Part shown: positions 43,708 to 52,687 of the stretch, piece after piece
Layout of the letters: each line of letters opens with the position of its first letter
Numbering within the stretch: position 1 is the first letter of the stretch
Origin: Anaerolineae bacterium
GTDB lineage: Bacteria > Chloroflexota > Anaerolineae > Aggregatilineales > Phototrophicaceae
Reading direction: 5' to 3'
NCBI GenBank assembly: GCA_022822545.1
Contig: JAJEBE010000006.1
Coordinates: forward strand, 144,807-208,806
DNA length: 64,000 nt
Translations under genes and position numbers: made by a program
Notes under the pieces: generated by a model
What the model saw: only the letters and a program-made list of their open reading frames with translations
Database searches by the model: none
Told to the model about the DNA's origin: nothing

Positions 43708-45258
43708 ATGACTGAAATCACGCTCTTTCCCCAACCGCAAAACATCGAAGTCAAACCGGGCGCATTCACTATCAATGCGCACACCCGGATATTCTCCGCC
43801 GATAACGCGATAGGCGAGATGCTCGCCGACTACCTGCGACCGGCTATTGGCTTCGGCCTTCCAGCGCACCCGCTGGACGACGATATAGCTTCCGCCGTCC
43901 AGAACGCGATCTTGCTCATTCCCGGCGATGCTGACGCGACCGCGGAAGCCTACACTCTGGAGGCGTCGCCCGAGCGCGTCGAGCTATCCGCGGCGGCCCT
44001 GCCCGGCTTCCTGCATGGCATGCAGACGCTGCGTCAGTTGCTGCCGCCACAGATTATGGCGAGCGAGACGCAAGACGGCGTCGAATGGACGATTCCCTGC
44101 GTCTCCATCAGCGACGCGCCCGCGTTCGGCTGGCGCGGCATCCACCTCGATGTCGGCCGTCACATGTTCCCGCTCGCCTTCATCAAGAAGCTCATTGACG
44201 TGATGGCTTTCTACAAGTTCAACAAGTTCCACTGGCACCTGACGGAAGATCAAGGCTGGCGCCTCGAGATCAAGAAGTATCCGCGGCTGACCGAGGCGGG
44301 CGGCTACCGCGCCGAAACAGTCGTCTCCGGCACCTGGGATCAATACGACGGCGTCCCCTACGGCGGCTTCTACACGCAAGACGAAGCGCGCGAGCTGGTC
44401 GCTTATGCCGCCGAGCGCGGCATCACCGTCCTGCCGGAGATCGAATTGCCCGGTCACGCCGTCGCCGCCCTCGCGGCCTACCCGGAATTGGGCTGCGTCG
44501 GCGAAAGCTACCAAGTGCGCCGAACCTGGGGCATCGCCGATGATATCTTTTGCGCCGGCAAGGACGAAGTCTTCGGCTTCTTGAAGGATGTCCTGACGGA
44601 AGTCCTCGACATATTCCCGTCAGCCTACATCCATATCGGCGGCGACGAAGCGCCCAAGCCGCGCTGGGAAAACTGCCCCGCCTGTCAGGCGCGCATCAAA
44701 GCCGAGGGGCTGGCCGATGAGCACGAGTTGCAAAGCTGGTTCATCCGCCAGATCGAAACCTGGCTGAACGAGGGCGGACGCAACCTGATCGGCTGGGACG
44801 AGATCCTGGAAGGCGGCCTGGCGCCCAAAGCCACCGTCATGAGCTGGCGCGGCAGCGCCGGGGGCATCGCCGCCGCCAACGCCGGCCACGATGTCATCAT
44901 GACGCCCAATACCTACTGCTATCTCGATTACTATCAGTCCGAAGACACCGACAGCGAACCCTGGGCGATTCCCGCCATCCTGCCTCTGCGGCAGGTCTGG
45001 CAATATGTCGTCGTCCCCGAAGAGATCGCCGACGACAAACGGCATCATATCCTCGGCGGCCAGGGCAATCTCTGGACCGAATATATGCCGAACTCGGATC
45101 ATGTCGAATACATGGCATTCCCGCGCGCCATCGCCATCGCCGATGTCCTGTGGAATCATCCAGCCGAGCGCGACTATGACAGCCTGGTCGCGCGGCTGCG
45201 ACGGCATCTGCCCCGCCTCGATTGGCTAGGCGTCAACTACCGCCCGCTGGACGATTGA
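43708..45258 (+). CDS. GH20 beta-N-acetylhexosaminidase
   Basis: 516 residues, no signal peptide, so it may act in the cytoplasm on imported chitooligosaccharides. Family 20 domain 2 at the N-terminus, then FGWRGIHLDVGRHMFPLAFIKKLIDVMAFYKFNKFHWHLTEDQGWRLEIKKYPRL and the catalytic pair in YIHIGGDEAPKPRW (Asp-Glu near 312-313). Conserved WRGSAGGIAAANAGHDVIMTPNTYCYLDYYQ follows. The product, GlcNAc, fits the neighbouring NagA and SIS proteins. The frame is open far upstream inside the previous gene; the ATG at 43708 is the sensible start. Confidence 0.9.
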   Translation: MTEITLFPQPQNIEVKPGAFTINAHTRIFSADNAIGEMLADYLRPAIGFGLPAHPLDDDIASAVQNAILLIPGDADATAEAYTLEASPERVELSAAALPGFLHGMQTLRQLLPPQIMASETQDGVEWTIPCVSISDAPAFGWRGIHLDVGRHMFPLAFIKKLIDVMAFYKFNKFHWHLTEDQGWRLEIKKYPRLTEAGGYRAETVVSGTWDQYDGVPYGGFYTQDEARELVAYAAERGITVLPEIELPGHAVAALAAYPELGCVGESYQVRRTWGIADDIFCAGKDEVFGFLKDVLTEVLDIFPSAYIHIGGDEAPKPRWENCPACQARIKAEGLADEHELQSWFIRQIETWLNEGGRNLIGWDEILEGGLAPKATVMSWRGSAGGIAAANAGHDVIMTPNTYCYLDYYQSEDTDSEPWAIPAILPLRQVWQYVVVPEEIADDKRHHILGGQGNLWTEYMPNSDHVEYMAFPRAIAIADVLWNHPAERDYDSLVARLRRHLPRLDWLGVNYRPLDD

Positions 45259-45279
45259 GCCACCTAGGCGAGGAAACCT

Positions 45280-46314
45280 ATGCATCTGCGAAAGGAAATC
45301 GCGCAGCAGCCGGCCGTCATCAAGCGCCTGCTGCATCAAAGCCGCGAGGGTACCGAGACGGTCGCCGCCGCCATCCGCGAGCGGGACCCGATCTTCGCCT
45401 GCATCGCCGCCCGCGGCACCTCCGACCACGCGGCGCTGTACGCGCAATACCTCATCGGCCACCGCCTCCGCCTGCCGGTCATGCTGGCCACGCCGTCGCT
45501 GCACACGGTGTATGGAAGGCCGCCCGATCTGTCGCAGGCGCTGGTCATCGGCATCTCCCAATCGGGCAAGGCGGAGGATGTGCGGGCGGTGCTGGCCGAT
45601 GCGCGGACGCAGGGCGCCTTGACGCTGGCGATCACCAACTTCGATGATTCGCCGCTGGCGCAAACGGCCGAGTTTCACCTGCCCCTGCGCGCCGAGCGGG
45701 AATACAGCGTCGCCGCCACGAAGACTTACACCGCTCAACTAACCGTCATCGCGATGCTGGCGAGCGCCCTGACGGAGGGCGACCAAGCCATGTGGGACGA
45801 GCTGGCCCGCCTGCCGGAGTTGGCCTCCCGCACGCTCGAAAGCTGCGCCAGCATCGCCGGCTGGGCCGAGCGCTATCGCTACAGCGACCGGCTGGTCGCC
45901 CTCGGGCGCGGCTTCAATTACGCCACCGCCTGCGAGATCAGCCTCAAGGTTAAAGAGCTGACGTATATCGGCAGCCAAGGCTACAGCGAAGCCGACTTTC
46001 GTCACGGTCCCATCGCCGTCATCGATCGCGGCTACCCGGTCATCCTGGTCGCGCCGATCGGGCAGACGCTGCCCGGCATGAAGCTGATGGCGGCCGACCT
46101 GGCGGAGCGCGGCGCCGAGACGCTGATCATCAGCAACGATGCCGCCCTGCTCGATAACGCGACGCGGGGGATGCCCATCCCCGGCGCGCCGGAGTGGCTC
46201 AGCCCGATTCTGGCGGTCATGCCCGGCCAGGTCTACGCCATGGAGCAGGCGCTGGCGCGCGGCTACGAGGTCGACAAACCGCGCGGCCTATCGAAGGTGA
46301 CGATTACGGAGTGA
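45280..46314 (+). CDS. SIS-domain protein, GlmS isomerase-like
   Basis: 344 residues, two SIS folds. MHLRKEIAQQPAVIKRLL is the typical start; ACIAARGTSDHAALYAQYL and IGISQSGKAEDVRAVL form the sugar-phosphate site; ALGRGFNYATACEISLKVKELTYIGSQGYSEADFRHGPIAV is the second fold, ending in DKPRGLSKVTIT. GAGGAAA precedes the ATG. It is paralogous to the SIS protein three genes upstream; one may be the deaminase and the other an isomerase for a related amino sugar. Overlaps the convergent HAD gene end by 11 bases. Confidence 0.82.
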   Translation: MHLRKEIAQQPAVIKRLLHQSREGTETVAAAIRERDPIFACIAARGTSDHAALYAQYLIGHRLRLPVMLATPSLHTVYGRPPDLSQALVIGISQSGKAEDVRAVLADARTQGALTLAITNFDDSPLAQTAEFHLPLRAEREYSVAATKTYTAQLTVIAMLASALTEGDQAMWDELARLPELASRTLESCASIAGWAERYRYSDRLVALGRGFNYATACEISLKVKELTYIGSQGYSEADFRHGPIAVIDRGYPVILVAPIGQTLPGMKLMAADLAERGAETLIISNDAALLDNATRGMPIPGAPEWLSPILAVMPGQVYAMEQALARGYEVDKPRGLSKVTITE

Positions 46315-47014
46315 GGCCCGGTATCAGCGCCGGAATCAGTTCCGCCAAGCGAGCAATTCGGAATGACACATCCGGCAAATCGTCCGAGGCAGTCGGCTCA
46401 GGACAATAATAGCAGAATTCAATTCCCGCGCGCCGGCAGCCTTCGCGATCATGGCCGATGGAATCGCCGACATACAGCACCGCTTCCGGCGGCAAGTCCA
46501 GCCGCGCCAAAGCCATCTGGAAGATGCGCGCGTCCGGTTTGGCCAGGCCGACCTCTTCCGAGATCAGAAGCGGATCAAAGACATCGAGCAGCCCGGCCGC
46601 CTTCAACCGGCCCCGCTGCGAATCGCTGTAGCCGTTGGTGATCATGCCCAGCCGATACGATTCGGACAGGCGCCCCAAGACCGCTTCCGCGCCGGGATTG
46701 AGGGCGGTCGCGCGGCAGAACTCGCGCCAGAATTGCCTCGCCAGCTCGATGGCGCGGCTCGCGTCCAGGTCATGTAGGGACAGGAAATCGCGCCAGCTAT
46801 AAGTGATGACGTCTTCGCGGCTGTATTGGGTGACGCCATCCGCCGAGCGCGCCGCCCAATAACCCGAACTGATTGTCGCGTAGGCTTCGGCGAAGTCGGC
46901 GGGCAGGGCGGGTAGCAGCCCGGCATCGACCAGCGTCCGCAGTAGTGCTTGCGCTTCGCAGGCGCGCAGGCTGAACAAGGTGTCGTCGAGGTCGAAGAGG
47001 ATGGCTTGGTACAT
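46304..47014 (-). CDS. HAD-family hydrolase, YjjG-like
   Basis: 236 residues. Motif I ILFDLDDTLFSL (nucleophile Asp near residue 8), motif II MITNGYSDSQRGR, motif III plus IV region KPDARIFQMAL and YVGDSIGHDREGCRRAGIEFCYY. A four-helix cap lies between motifs I and II (subclass I). Small-molecule phosphatase; candidates include sugar phosphates or nucleotides. Confidence 0.85.
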   Translation of the reverse strand: MYQAILFDLDDTLFSLRACEAQALLRTLVDAGLLPALPADFAEAYATISSGYWAARSADGVTQYSREDVITYSWRDFLSLHDLDASRAIELARQFWREFCRATALNPGAEAVLGRLSESYRLGMITNGYSDSQRGRLKAAGLLDVFDPLLISEEVGLAKPDARIFQMALARLDLPPEAVLYVGDSIGHDREGCRRAGIEFCYYCPEPTASDDLPDVSFRIARLAELIPALIPGLTP

Positions 47015-47052
47015 TTCACCTTAGGGATTTCGTCCAGTGTCGGCTGCAGCAA

Positions 47053-49323
47053 CTAGATGCCCAGTCTATCGATGATCTCAGCGAGCTTTTGGGCAGCTTT
47101 GGACGCGCCGTAGGCTTGCGGCGTCTCGCCCGGATCCGCGCCCGCCGAGGACAAGGCGAGCATAGTGGCGATATCGCCAGACATTTCGTTGAGCGCGAAA
47201 CCCAATGCGACCCCGTCGGCGCAGGGCGGCATGTCAGATAGACCCTCCGCGCGCCAACTGAGAAAAGCATCATTGTAGGCCAGGACTTGTTCAAAGGGCG
47301 CGGGAAATTCGTCTTCTCCCATTCTATCCAGGTAAGTCCTAATCACGTCCGAGAGCCGATCAATTTGGCTTTGGCTGCAAGCCGGCAAGTCAAATTCGGA
47401 GGCGGCATCCGCGCGATCTTCGGTCAACATCGACAGCCCCACCGCCTCCAGGCGTTCACCATCACCAGGCAAACGCAAGTAGGGATTATCGGCTTCGGCG
47501 ACGCCGGCGAGATCGAGCGCGCTGCGCGCCACAAAATCACCCGTCAACTGCGTCATTAGCAGGCGCGCCTTGATGACATCGGCGCAGGGCGGCAATCCCG
47601 CCAGGCTGCTTTCGCGCCAGTCAATGACCTCCGCGCTGTAAGCGAGCAGATCGTCAAGCGTATTTGAGTCGCCGCCTCCTAGTTTATCTTGATAGACGAG
47701 CATGGCGTCAAACAAGGCTTTCATCGCCGTGCCGTCGCATGGTAGCAATCCCGCTGCCTGCTCGGCGACCGGTTCTTCAGTCCGGCCGCCTTGCAATATC
47801 CCAAGCGTCAAGGCTTGCAGCGCCGCTCGGTCGGCTTGAATCTGCGGGTAGAATGGATTTTGCTCCGGCGTTGCGCCGGCGTAATGCAGCGCCAGGAAGG
47901 AGGCGTAACCGCTGTGTATTTGCTGCATCAGCAAGCCCAGCTCAATCACCTCGGCGCAAGGATTCAGCTCGCGCCAGAGCGCGTCGCGCCAGGCAATCTG
48001 ATCTTCCAGGTAGGAGATGAAGTTTTCTATCACCGATGCCGAGCGGATCGCATTGAGCAGGTAAGTATATTCAGCGGTATCTTCGCTGATCGCCGCGCGT
48101 TTTTCTTCGTCTGTACAGGCGCGGGCCTGGGTATGTTCTGTTCCGGGTGTTTCGCTTGAATATGCAAGGGCATCCACGCGCTCTTGGTCGCCGGGCAAGC
48201 GCAGGTACGGATTTTCCTCAGCCGGCACAGCCGCCAACTGCAGGCCCGCCCGCGCCACAAAGTCGGCATTTAGCTGAATGAGCAGCGTCTGAATCTCGAG
48301 CAGTTCGGCACAGTGCGGCGCTCCGGCGATGTTCTCGGCGCGCCAGGTCATCTGCTGCTGGCTGAAGCTGAGCAGTTGTTCCAGCGATTTGATCTCGGTC
48401 GCGCCAACTTCGATATAATTGCGCAGGCGCTCCAATTCGCTTTCCACCAGGTCGGCCGGGCATCTAGGCAGCCCGGGAAAGGCTTGCGCGCCCGTGCCCG
48501 CTTGCGTTCGTCTGCGTTCCAGCCTACCGTGGAAGTAGTCTTCGAGACTCACCAGATAACCGCGGTATAGACTGACGGTATCGGCGTAGGGATTTTCGCT
48601 TTCCGATAGCCCGTCGAGTTCCAGCCACTTGTAGACAAAGATATCCTCGGTCAGGCGGCTCAAATCAAAGCGGTAATGCCAGACCAATTCACACGGCGCC
48701 AATTCTCGCCAAGTGATCTCACGCCAGGCGATTTGCGCTTCGGCATAAGCAACCAATTCATCGATATCGGTGACCGCATCAGCCATTGCCAGTAGGTCAT
48801 GGTAGCTTGCGATCGCTTCGAGATGCGCCTCCATTTCATTCAAGTTGCAATAGGGATAGCGAGACTCGTCCGCCAAGTATTCGGCTTGGCGTTCACCGCT
48901 TGCCAGCGTCGCCTCGATTTCTTCTATCAGTTGGTCGCGGCGGCGATAGCTCTGCATCAACGGCTGCGACTGCGGAAGGTCATCATCCCAGCCGTTGAGG
49001 AAGTACACATCCTGCGCGGCCGCATCGTTGCTGATTTGTTCCATCAAGCGCGCCATTTCCAGCGATTCCGCGCAGGCAGGGTAGTCTTGCAACTTGCCTG
49101 ACTCTGTCTCGCGCCAAGCGAGCAAATCGTCAATATACTCGAAGGCGCCTTCCCGCGTCGGCAAGTCGCGCACATGATCCATCAAGTCTTGGTAGGCGGC
49201 TTGGTGCGCCAGCACCATTTCCAATTCGGCGAGGCTGCAGAGCGTCGAGTCGCTAGCCTGCGTATAAACGAAAGATGCAAGACATACCAGAACCAACACA
49301 CACAATAGAATTCGCGGTCGCAT
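47053..49323 (-). CDS. secreted protein of six Cys-paired modules (unknown family)
   Basis: 756 residues; signal peptide 1-23 (ILLCVLVLVCLASFVYTQA). ATG at 49323 with AGGAGA upstream. The mature protein is six copies of one module of roughly 115-130 residues. Each copy begins with a Cys (STLCSLAE, YPYCNLNE, LPRCPADL, ARACTDEE, LLPCDGTA, LPACSQSQ), then a helix with YxxLL, the motif WRExxLxxLPPC (for example DWRESSLAGLPPC), then LLMxQLxxDFVARxALxxAG and often NPYLRLPGDxERLxAL. Two Cys per module about 40-50 residues apart suggest one disulfide each. No catalytic motif is recognised. A shorter paralogue lies directly upstream. Confidence 0.7.
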   Translation of the reverse strand: MRPRILLCVLVLVCLASFVYTQASDSTLCSLAELEMVLAHQAAYQDLMDHVRDLPTREGAFEYIDDLLAWRETESGKLQDYPACAESLEMARLMEQISNDAAAQDVYFLNGWDDDLPQSQPLMQSYRRRDQLIEEIEATLASGERQAEYLADESRYPYCNLNEMEAHLEAIASYHDLLAMADAVTDIDELVAYAEAQIAWREITWRELAPCELVWHYRFDLSRLTEDIFVYKWLELDGLSESENPYADTVSLYRGYLVSLEDYFHGRLERRRTQAGTGAQAFPGLPRCPADLVESELERLRNYIEVGATEIKSLEQLLSFSQQQMTWRAENIAGAPHCAELLEIQTLLIQLNADFVARAGLQLAAVPAEENPYLRLPGDQERVDALAYSSETPGTEHTQARACTDEEKRAAISEDTAEYTYLLNAIRSASVIENFISYLEDQIAWRDALWRELNPCAEVIELGLLMQQIHSGYASFLALHYAGATPEQNPFYPQIQADRAALQALTLGILQGGRTEEPVAEQAAGLLPCDGTAMKALFDAMLVYQDKLGGGDSNTLDDLLAYSAEVIDWRESSLAGLPPCADVIKARLLMTQLTGDFVARSALDLAGVAEADNPYLRLPGDGERLEAVGLSMLTEDRADAASEFDLPACSQSQIDRLSDVIRTYLDRMGEDEFPAPFEQVLAYNDAFLSWRAEGLSDMPPCADGVALGFALNEMSGDIATMLALSSAGADPGETPQAYGASKAAQKLAEIIDRLGI

Positions 49324-49550
49324 ATTCGTCTCCTCTTGCGCTAACCAAGAGCAAATCGTTGCCAATATGGTCGGCCACTGCCAGAACACTGACAAGACAC
49401 GATAATAACGTCAAGTTTACCAAACCGGAACGAGCGACGCACGTCCAGCCACCACCTTCAGCGAAGGCCAGCTTTCCTGTCTGATCGCGTTATCTAGGCT
49501 TGCCTTCCCTGCGGCGTTCTACCGACAGCGTCCATTTCAGCCGGCGCCGC

Positions 49551-51152
49551 TTACTGCAATTCCCGCTGCAGCCAGGCATCCAGCCGGTCGCGATAGGTCC
49601 ATATCGTCTCGGCGTAGGGGATGTCTTCGACATCGGCGCCGGCAATCAGCAGGGCATAGGCGGCAGTGAAATCCGCCAGGATCGTATACATCATGTAGCC
49701 AGCCTCCACCGCCTGCTTGCAGCCGGGCAAGCGGTCGATATTGTTCTCAGCCCAATCGATCTGCGCCTGACGAAAAGCCATGACATCGCCCACGGTCTCC
49801 AGGCTTTCAGCGAAGTCCAGCAGATCGCTGTATTCCACGAAGAGGTTGTAGAAGTCCAAGCCGATATCGCCGTCCTCACAATCGGGCAAGTTGCTGCCGG
49901 CCGCTTCCATCAACTCATCGGGCTGCCGGCCGCTCGCTTCGATAGACGCGCTGATGTCGTCGGCGATCACGCTGATGGTAAGTATCCCGAATAGATGCGG
50001 CTTAATCGGAATCTCGGCGTCCGGCTCCGGCATGACGCCGGCGATATCAAGAGCGAGCGAGGCGACATAATTGCCGGTAACCCGCAGCATCAAGCCGGCT
50101 GTTATCATCGATTCGATGCAGTCGGGCGGATTCGCCTCGAGCGTTTCCCGCCAGGCCAGGTGCAAGTCCGCCGCCGTCAGGAGATCAGGCACAGTTTCCG
50201 CCGCCTCAAGCGCGTCGACAAGATCAGGAAAGTTCCGATTAACCGCGCCAAATCTCAACATCCCATCGTCGCCGCATTCGGGCAGTGTCACGGTCTGCGC
50301 CCGCCCCTTTTCTACGGCGTCTATCGGCGCGGATGTCTCTGCCAGGCGCGCCTGGTCCGCCGCGATCTGTTGGGAGAATGGCGCTTCCCCGCCCGCTATT
50401 TCCCCGATTTCCAAGGCGAGTTCAATCGCGAGATCGCTAGTGATATGGCTCATGAGCAAGCCGACCTGAAGCGACAGTTGGCATGGCGGCAGGCGCGTCC
50501 AAAGCTTGTCGCGCCAGGCGAGCTGCGCCACGCCGTACTTCGCCAATCCAACCAGGCTGTAGGTGCGCGGCGGCACCTCAAGCAAGGCGCGATATACCGC
50601 AAGTTCCTGTGACAGGATGCCGAGATCGTCATCGGTACAAACCGGGAGGTCGACTTGCGCCGCGTCAGCAGCGTCCGCCGCCTGGTCCGACAATTCCCCG
50701 AGGAGAAAGGCGAGAAGACCGATGCCCATTCTCATGCTCTCGACATAAGGGTTGTCTTCGTCGGCGATGCCAGCCAGTTTGTATGCGAGGAAAGCCGCCA
50801 TGTCAGAGGCCGACTCATCCATCGCCGTACCGATATCGAAGACCTCGTCGCAGATGGGATGGGCCTCCCAGAAGGACTCACGCCAGTCGAAGAGGACCGG
50901 GCCGTATTCGCTGAGGGTTTCGCTGCTTGCCTCGTTCTGGATCAAGTCGCCGAGGTCCTCAAGGACCACCGGCGATAGCGTCGCGACCATCTCTCGGGTC
51001 ATCACATGGCCCATCAACTCAAAATGATCGGTCATGTACGAGTCCGTGACAGCGAGCTGCGCCGCGCTGCAGGACGCCAGGTTGGCTTCTTGGCCCTGCG
51101 CAACACCGGTGAGACCGACCAGCATCGCCATGAGAATCAGCAATTTTCGCAT
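49551..51152 (-). CDS. secreted protein of four Cys-paired modules (unknown family)
   Basis: 533 residues, signal peptide 1-20 (LLILMAMLVGLTGVAQGQ), ATG at 51152 with AAAGGA upstream. Four modules of the same kind as in the downstream gene: starts at LASCSAAQ, LPVCTDDD, LPECGDDG and LPDCEDGD, and second Cys in FDWRESFWEAHPIC, AWRDKLWTRLPPC, AWRETLEANPPDC and DWAENNIDRLPGC. Followed by GLLMxxI..D....LAL.IAG patterns. Very acidic and helix-rich, so probably an extracellular all-alpha repeat protein. Function unknown; the two genes are 227 bases apart and likely arose by duplication. Confidence 0.68.
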   Translation of the reverse strand: MRKLLILMAMLVGLTGVAQGQEANLASCSAAQLAVTDSYMTDHFELMGHVMTREMVATLSPVVLEDLGDLIQNEASSETLSEYGPVLFDWRESFWEAHPICDEVFDIGTAMDESASDMAAFLAYKLAGIADEDNPYVESMRMGIGLLAFLLGELSDQAADAADAAQVDLPVCTDDDLGILSQELAVYRALLEVPPRTYSLVGLAKYGVAQLAWRDKLWTRLPPCQLSLQVGLLMSHITSDLAIELALEIGEIAGGEAPFSQQIAADQARLAETSAPIDAVEKGRAQTVTLPECGDDGMLRFGAVNRNFPDLVDALEAAETVPDLLTAADLHLAWRETLEANPPDCIESMITAGLMLRVTGNYVASLALDIAGVMPEPDAEIPIKPHLFGILTISVIADDISASIEASGRQPDELMEAAGSNLPDCEDGDIGLDFYNLFVEYSDLLDFAESLETVGDVMAFRQAQIDWAENNIDRLPGCKQAVEAGYMMYTILADFTAAYALLIAGADVEDIPYAETIWTYRDRLDAWLQRELQ

Positions 51153-51320
51153 GAGAATTCCTTTAACAAATCACAGAAATTGGCTTCCAGTATAGACTCT
51201 TTTGACGCCTGATATGTGGAAGGGCTGGCATAGCGTAGGGAAATCGACGGCTTATATGCGGATTCCAGCGGCAGACAGGTTATAATCCAGCCATATCACA
51301 AGCGTCAGAAGGAGCGACCC

Positions 51321-52463
51321 ATGTCCAGCGACCGCCTGCAGCAATTTCAGCAACTCCTGGGAGACAAGGCCGATCTCGCCTTCATCCCCATCTCGTCCGA
51401 CTTGCAGTATTTGACCGGCGTCCCGCGGGACTTCCCCAATTACGGGCATACGATCCACCCGGGCGATTGGCTCGAGGGCGCCTGGATAAGCCCGCATCAC
51501 GCGCCCGTCCTGCCCTTGCCGCGGATGACGGCCGAGTTCGGCGGCTTGAGCCGGCTGGAAGGCATCGACATCCGCGTCCTCGGCGATTGGGATCTGCCCT
51601 CTGAGATGGTCAAGCGCATCCTCGACGGCTTCGACCTGCCCGAAAATCCGCGGGTGGCGATCAGCGATTTCGCCCGCGCCGAGACGGTATCGCATTTGCA
51701 GCCGCTGCTGCCGGGGGCGACCTGGCTCTCCGCCACCGCTCTGCTGCGCCCCATGCGCGTCATCAAATCCCAAGCCGATATCAACTTGATGATCGAAGCG
51801 GGCCGCATCACCGAAGCCGCCTTCGCCGATACGCTGAAGGCACTGCGGCATGGCATGACCGAGCTGGAGATCGTGGAAGAGGTCAATTACCAACTGCGGA
51901 AGCATGGCTCGCTGGGGCAATCGTTCACGACCTCGCTCTATAACAGCGGCCCGGATCATCCGTTGCTCTTCGGCGCGCGGATGGAAAGCTGGCATCGGAA
52001 GCTGGAGCCGCCGGTCTCGATCCTCTTTGACTTCGGCGGCATCTATCAAGGCTGGTGTTACGACTTCGGGCGGACAGTCTTTTTCGGCGAGCCGGACGAA
52101 GAGGCGCAACGGGTCTACGATGTGATGATGGCGTCGCAGGCGGCCGGCATCGCGGCGCTCAAGGCGGGCGAAGGCACGACCACCGCTACCGACGCGGCGG
52201 CGCGCAAAGTCATCGAGGAGGCCGGCTATGGCGAGGCTTTCCGGCATCGGCTGGGGCATGGCATCGGCATGGATGTGCATGAGCCGCCCTTTTTGACCAA
52301 GGGCGATGAGACGCCGCTGGAAGAGGGCATGTGCTTCACGATTGAGCCGAGCATCATGCAGATCAACAGCTATTCATCGCGGGTCGAGGATGTGGTGGTG
52401 GCGCGGCCCGGCGGCGGCGAGAAGCTGACGAATGGCTGGCAGGAGTTGATCGTGGTGGATTAG
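51321..52463 (+). CDS. M24 family metallopeptidase (Xaa-Pro aminopeptidase/dipeptidase-like)
   Basis: 380 residues. A creatinase-like N-terminal domain is followed by the pita-bread catalytic domain. Metal ligands: Asp in ILFDFGGIYQGWCYDFGRTVFFG (both), His in HRLGHGIGMDVHE, Glu in CFTIEPSIM and Glu in RVEDVVV. AAGGAG lies eight bases before the ATG. Cleaves N-terminal X-Pro bonds or dipeptides; specificity unknown. Confidence 0.86.
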   Translation: MSSDRLQQFQQLLGDKADLAFIPISSDLQYLTGVPRDFPNYGHTIHPGDWLEGAWISPHHAPVLPLPRMTAEFGGLSRLEGIDIRVLGDWDLPSEMVKRILDGFDLPENPRVAISDFARAETVSHLQPLLPGATWLSATALLRPMRVIKSQADINLMIEAGRITEAAFADTLKALRHGMTELEIVEEVNYQLRKHGSLGQSFTTSLYNSGPDHPLLFGARMESWHRKLEPPVSILFDFGGIYQGWCYDFGRTVFFGEPDEEAQRVYDVMMASQAAGIAALKAGEGTTTATDAAARKVIEEAGYGEAFRHRLGHGIGMDVHEPPFLTKGDETPLEEGMCFTIEPSIMQINSYSSRVEDVVVARPGGGEKLTNGWQELIVVD

Positions 52464-52548
52464 ATTGACCACAGAGGCACGGAGGGCACAGAAGCAGTTC
52501 CAAGTTAGTCCTGCGAAAAAGGACGATGATTCTGATATTCCGGTATCT
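52464..52548. other. intergenic region with CACAGAGG-type element
   Basis: Starts with ACCACAGAGGCACGGAGGGC (52466-52485), a sequence type related to GCAGAGGACACAGAAG at 63845. Nothing else recognised; two family A palindromes follow. Confidence 0.3.
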
Positions 52549-52600
52549 GTAGGGGCAATCGAAGGTTAGTGTCTACGCTACCCTTGGATCGCCCATTACA
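52549..52600. repeat. palindromic repeat family A, copy 4 with loop insert
   Basis: Outer arms TGTAGGGGCAATC and GATCGCCCATTACA enclose a hairpin at 52564-52582 (GGTTAGTGTCTACGCTACC). The same kind of insert occurs in the loop of a family B repeat at 5604-5622 (15 of 19 bases identical). Confidence 0.65.
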
Positions 52601-52616
52601 GCGCCATTTTGCATTT

Positions 52617-52641
52617 GGGCGACTCAAGAGTCGCCCCTACA
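52617..52641. repeat. palindromic repeat family A, copy 5
   Basis: GGGCGACTC, two bases, GAGTCGCCCCTACA: perfect palindrome arms. Opposite orientation to copy 4, so the two form an inverted pair. Confidence 0.75.
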
Positions 52642-52687
52642 ATTATCCCTCCGGTTTCCGCATTACTTACTTGGCGCTGCTTCCGTA

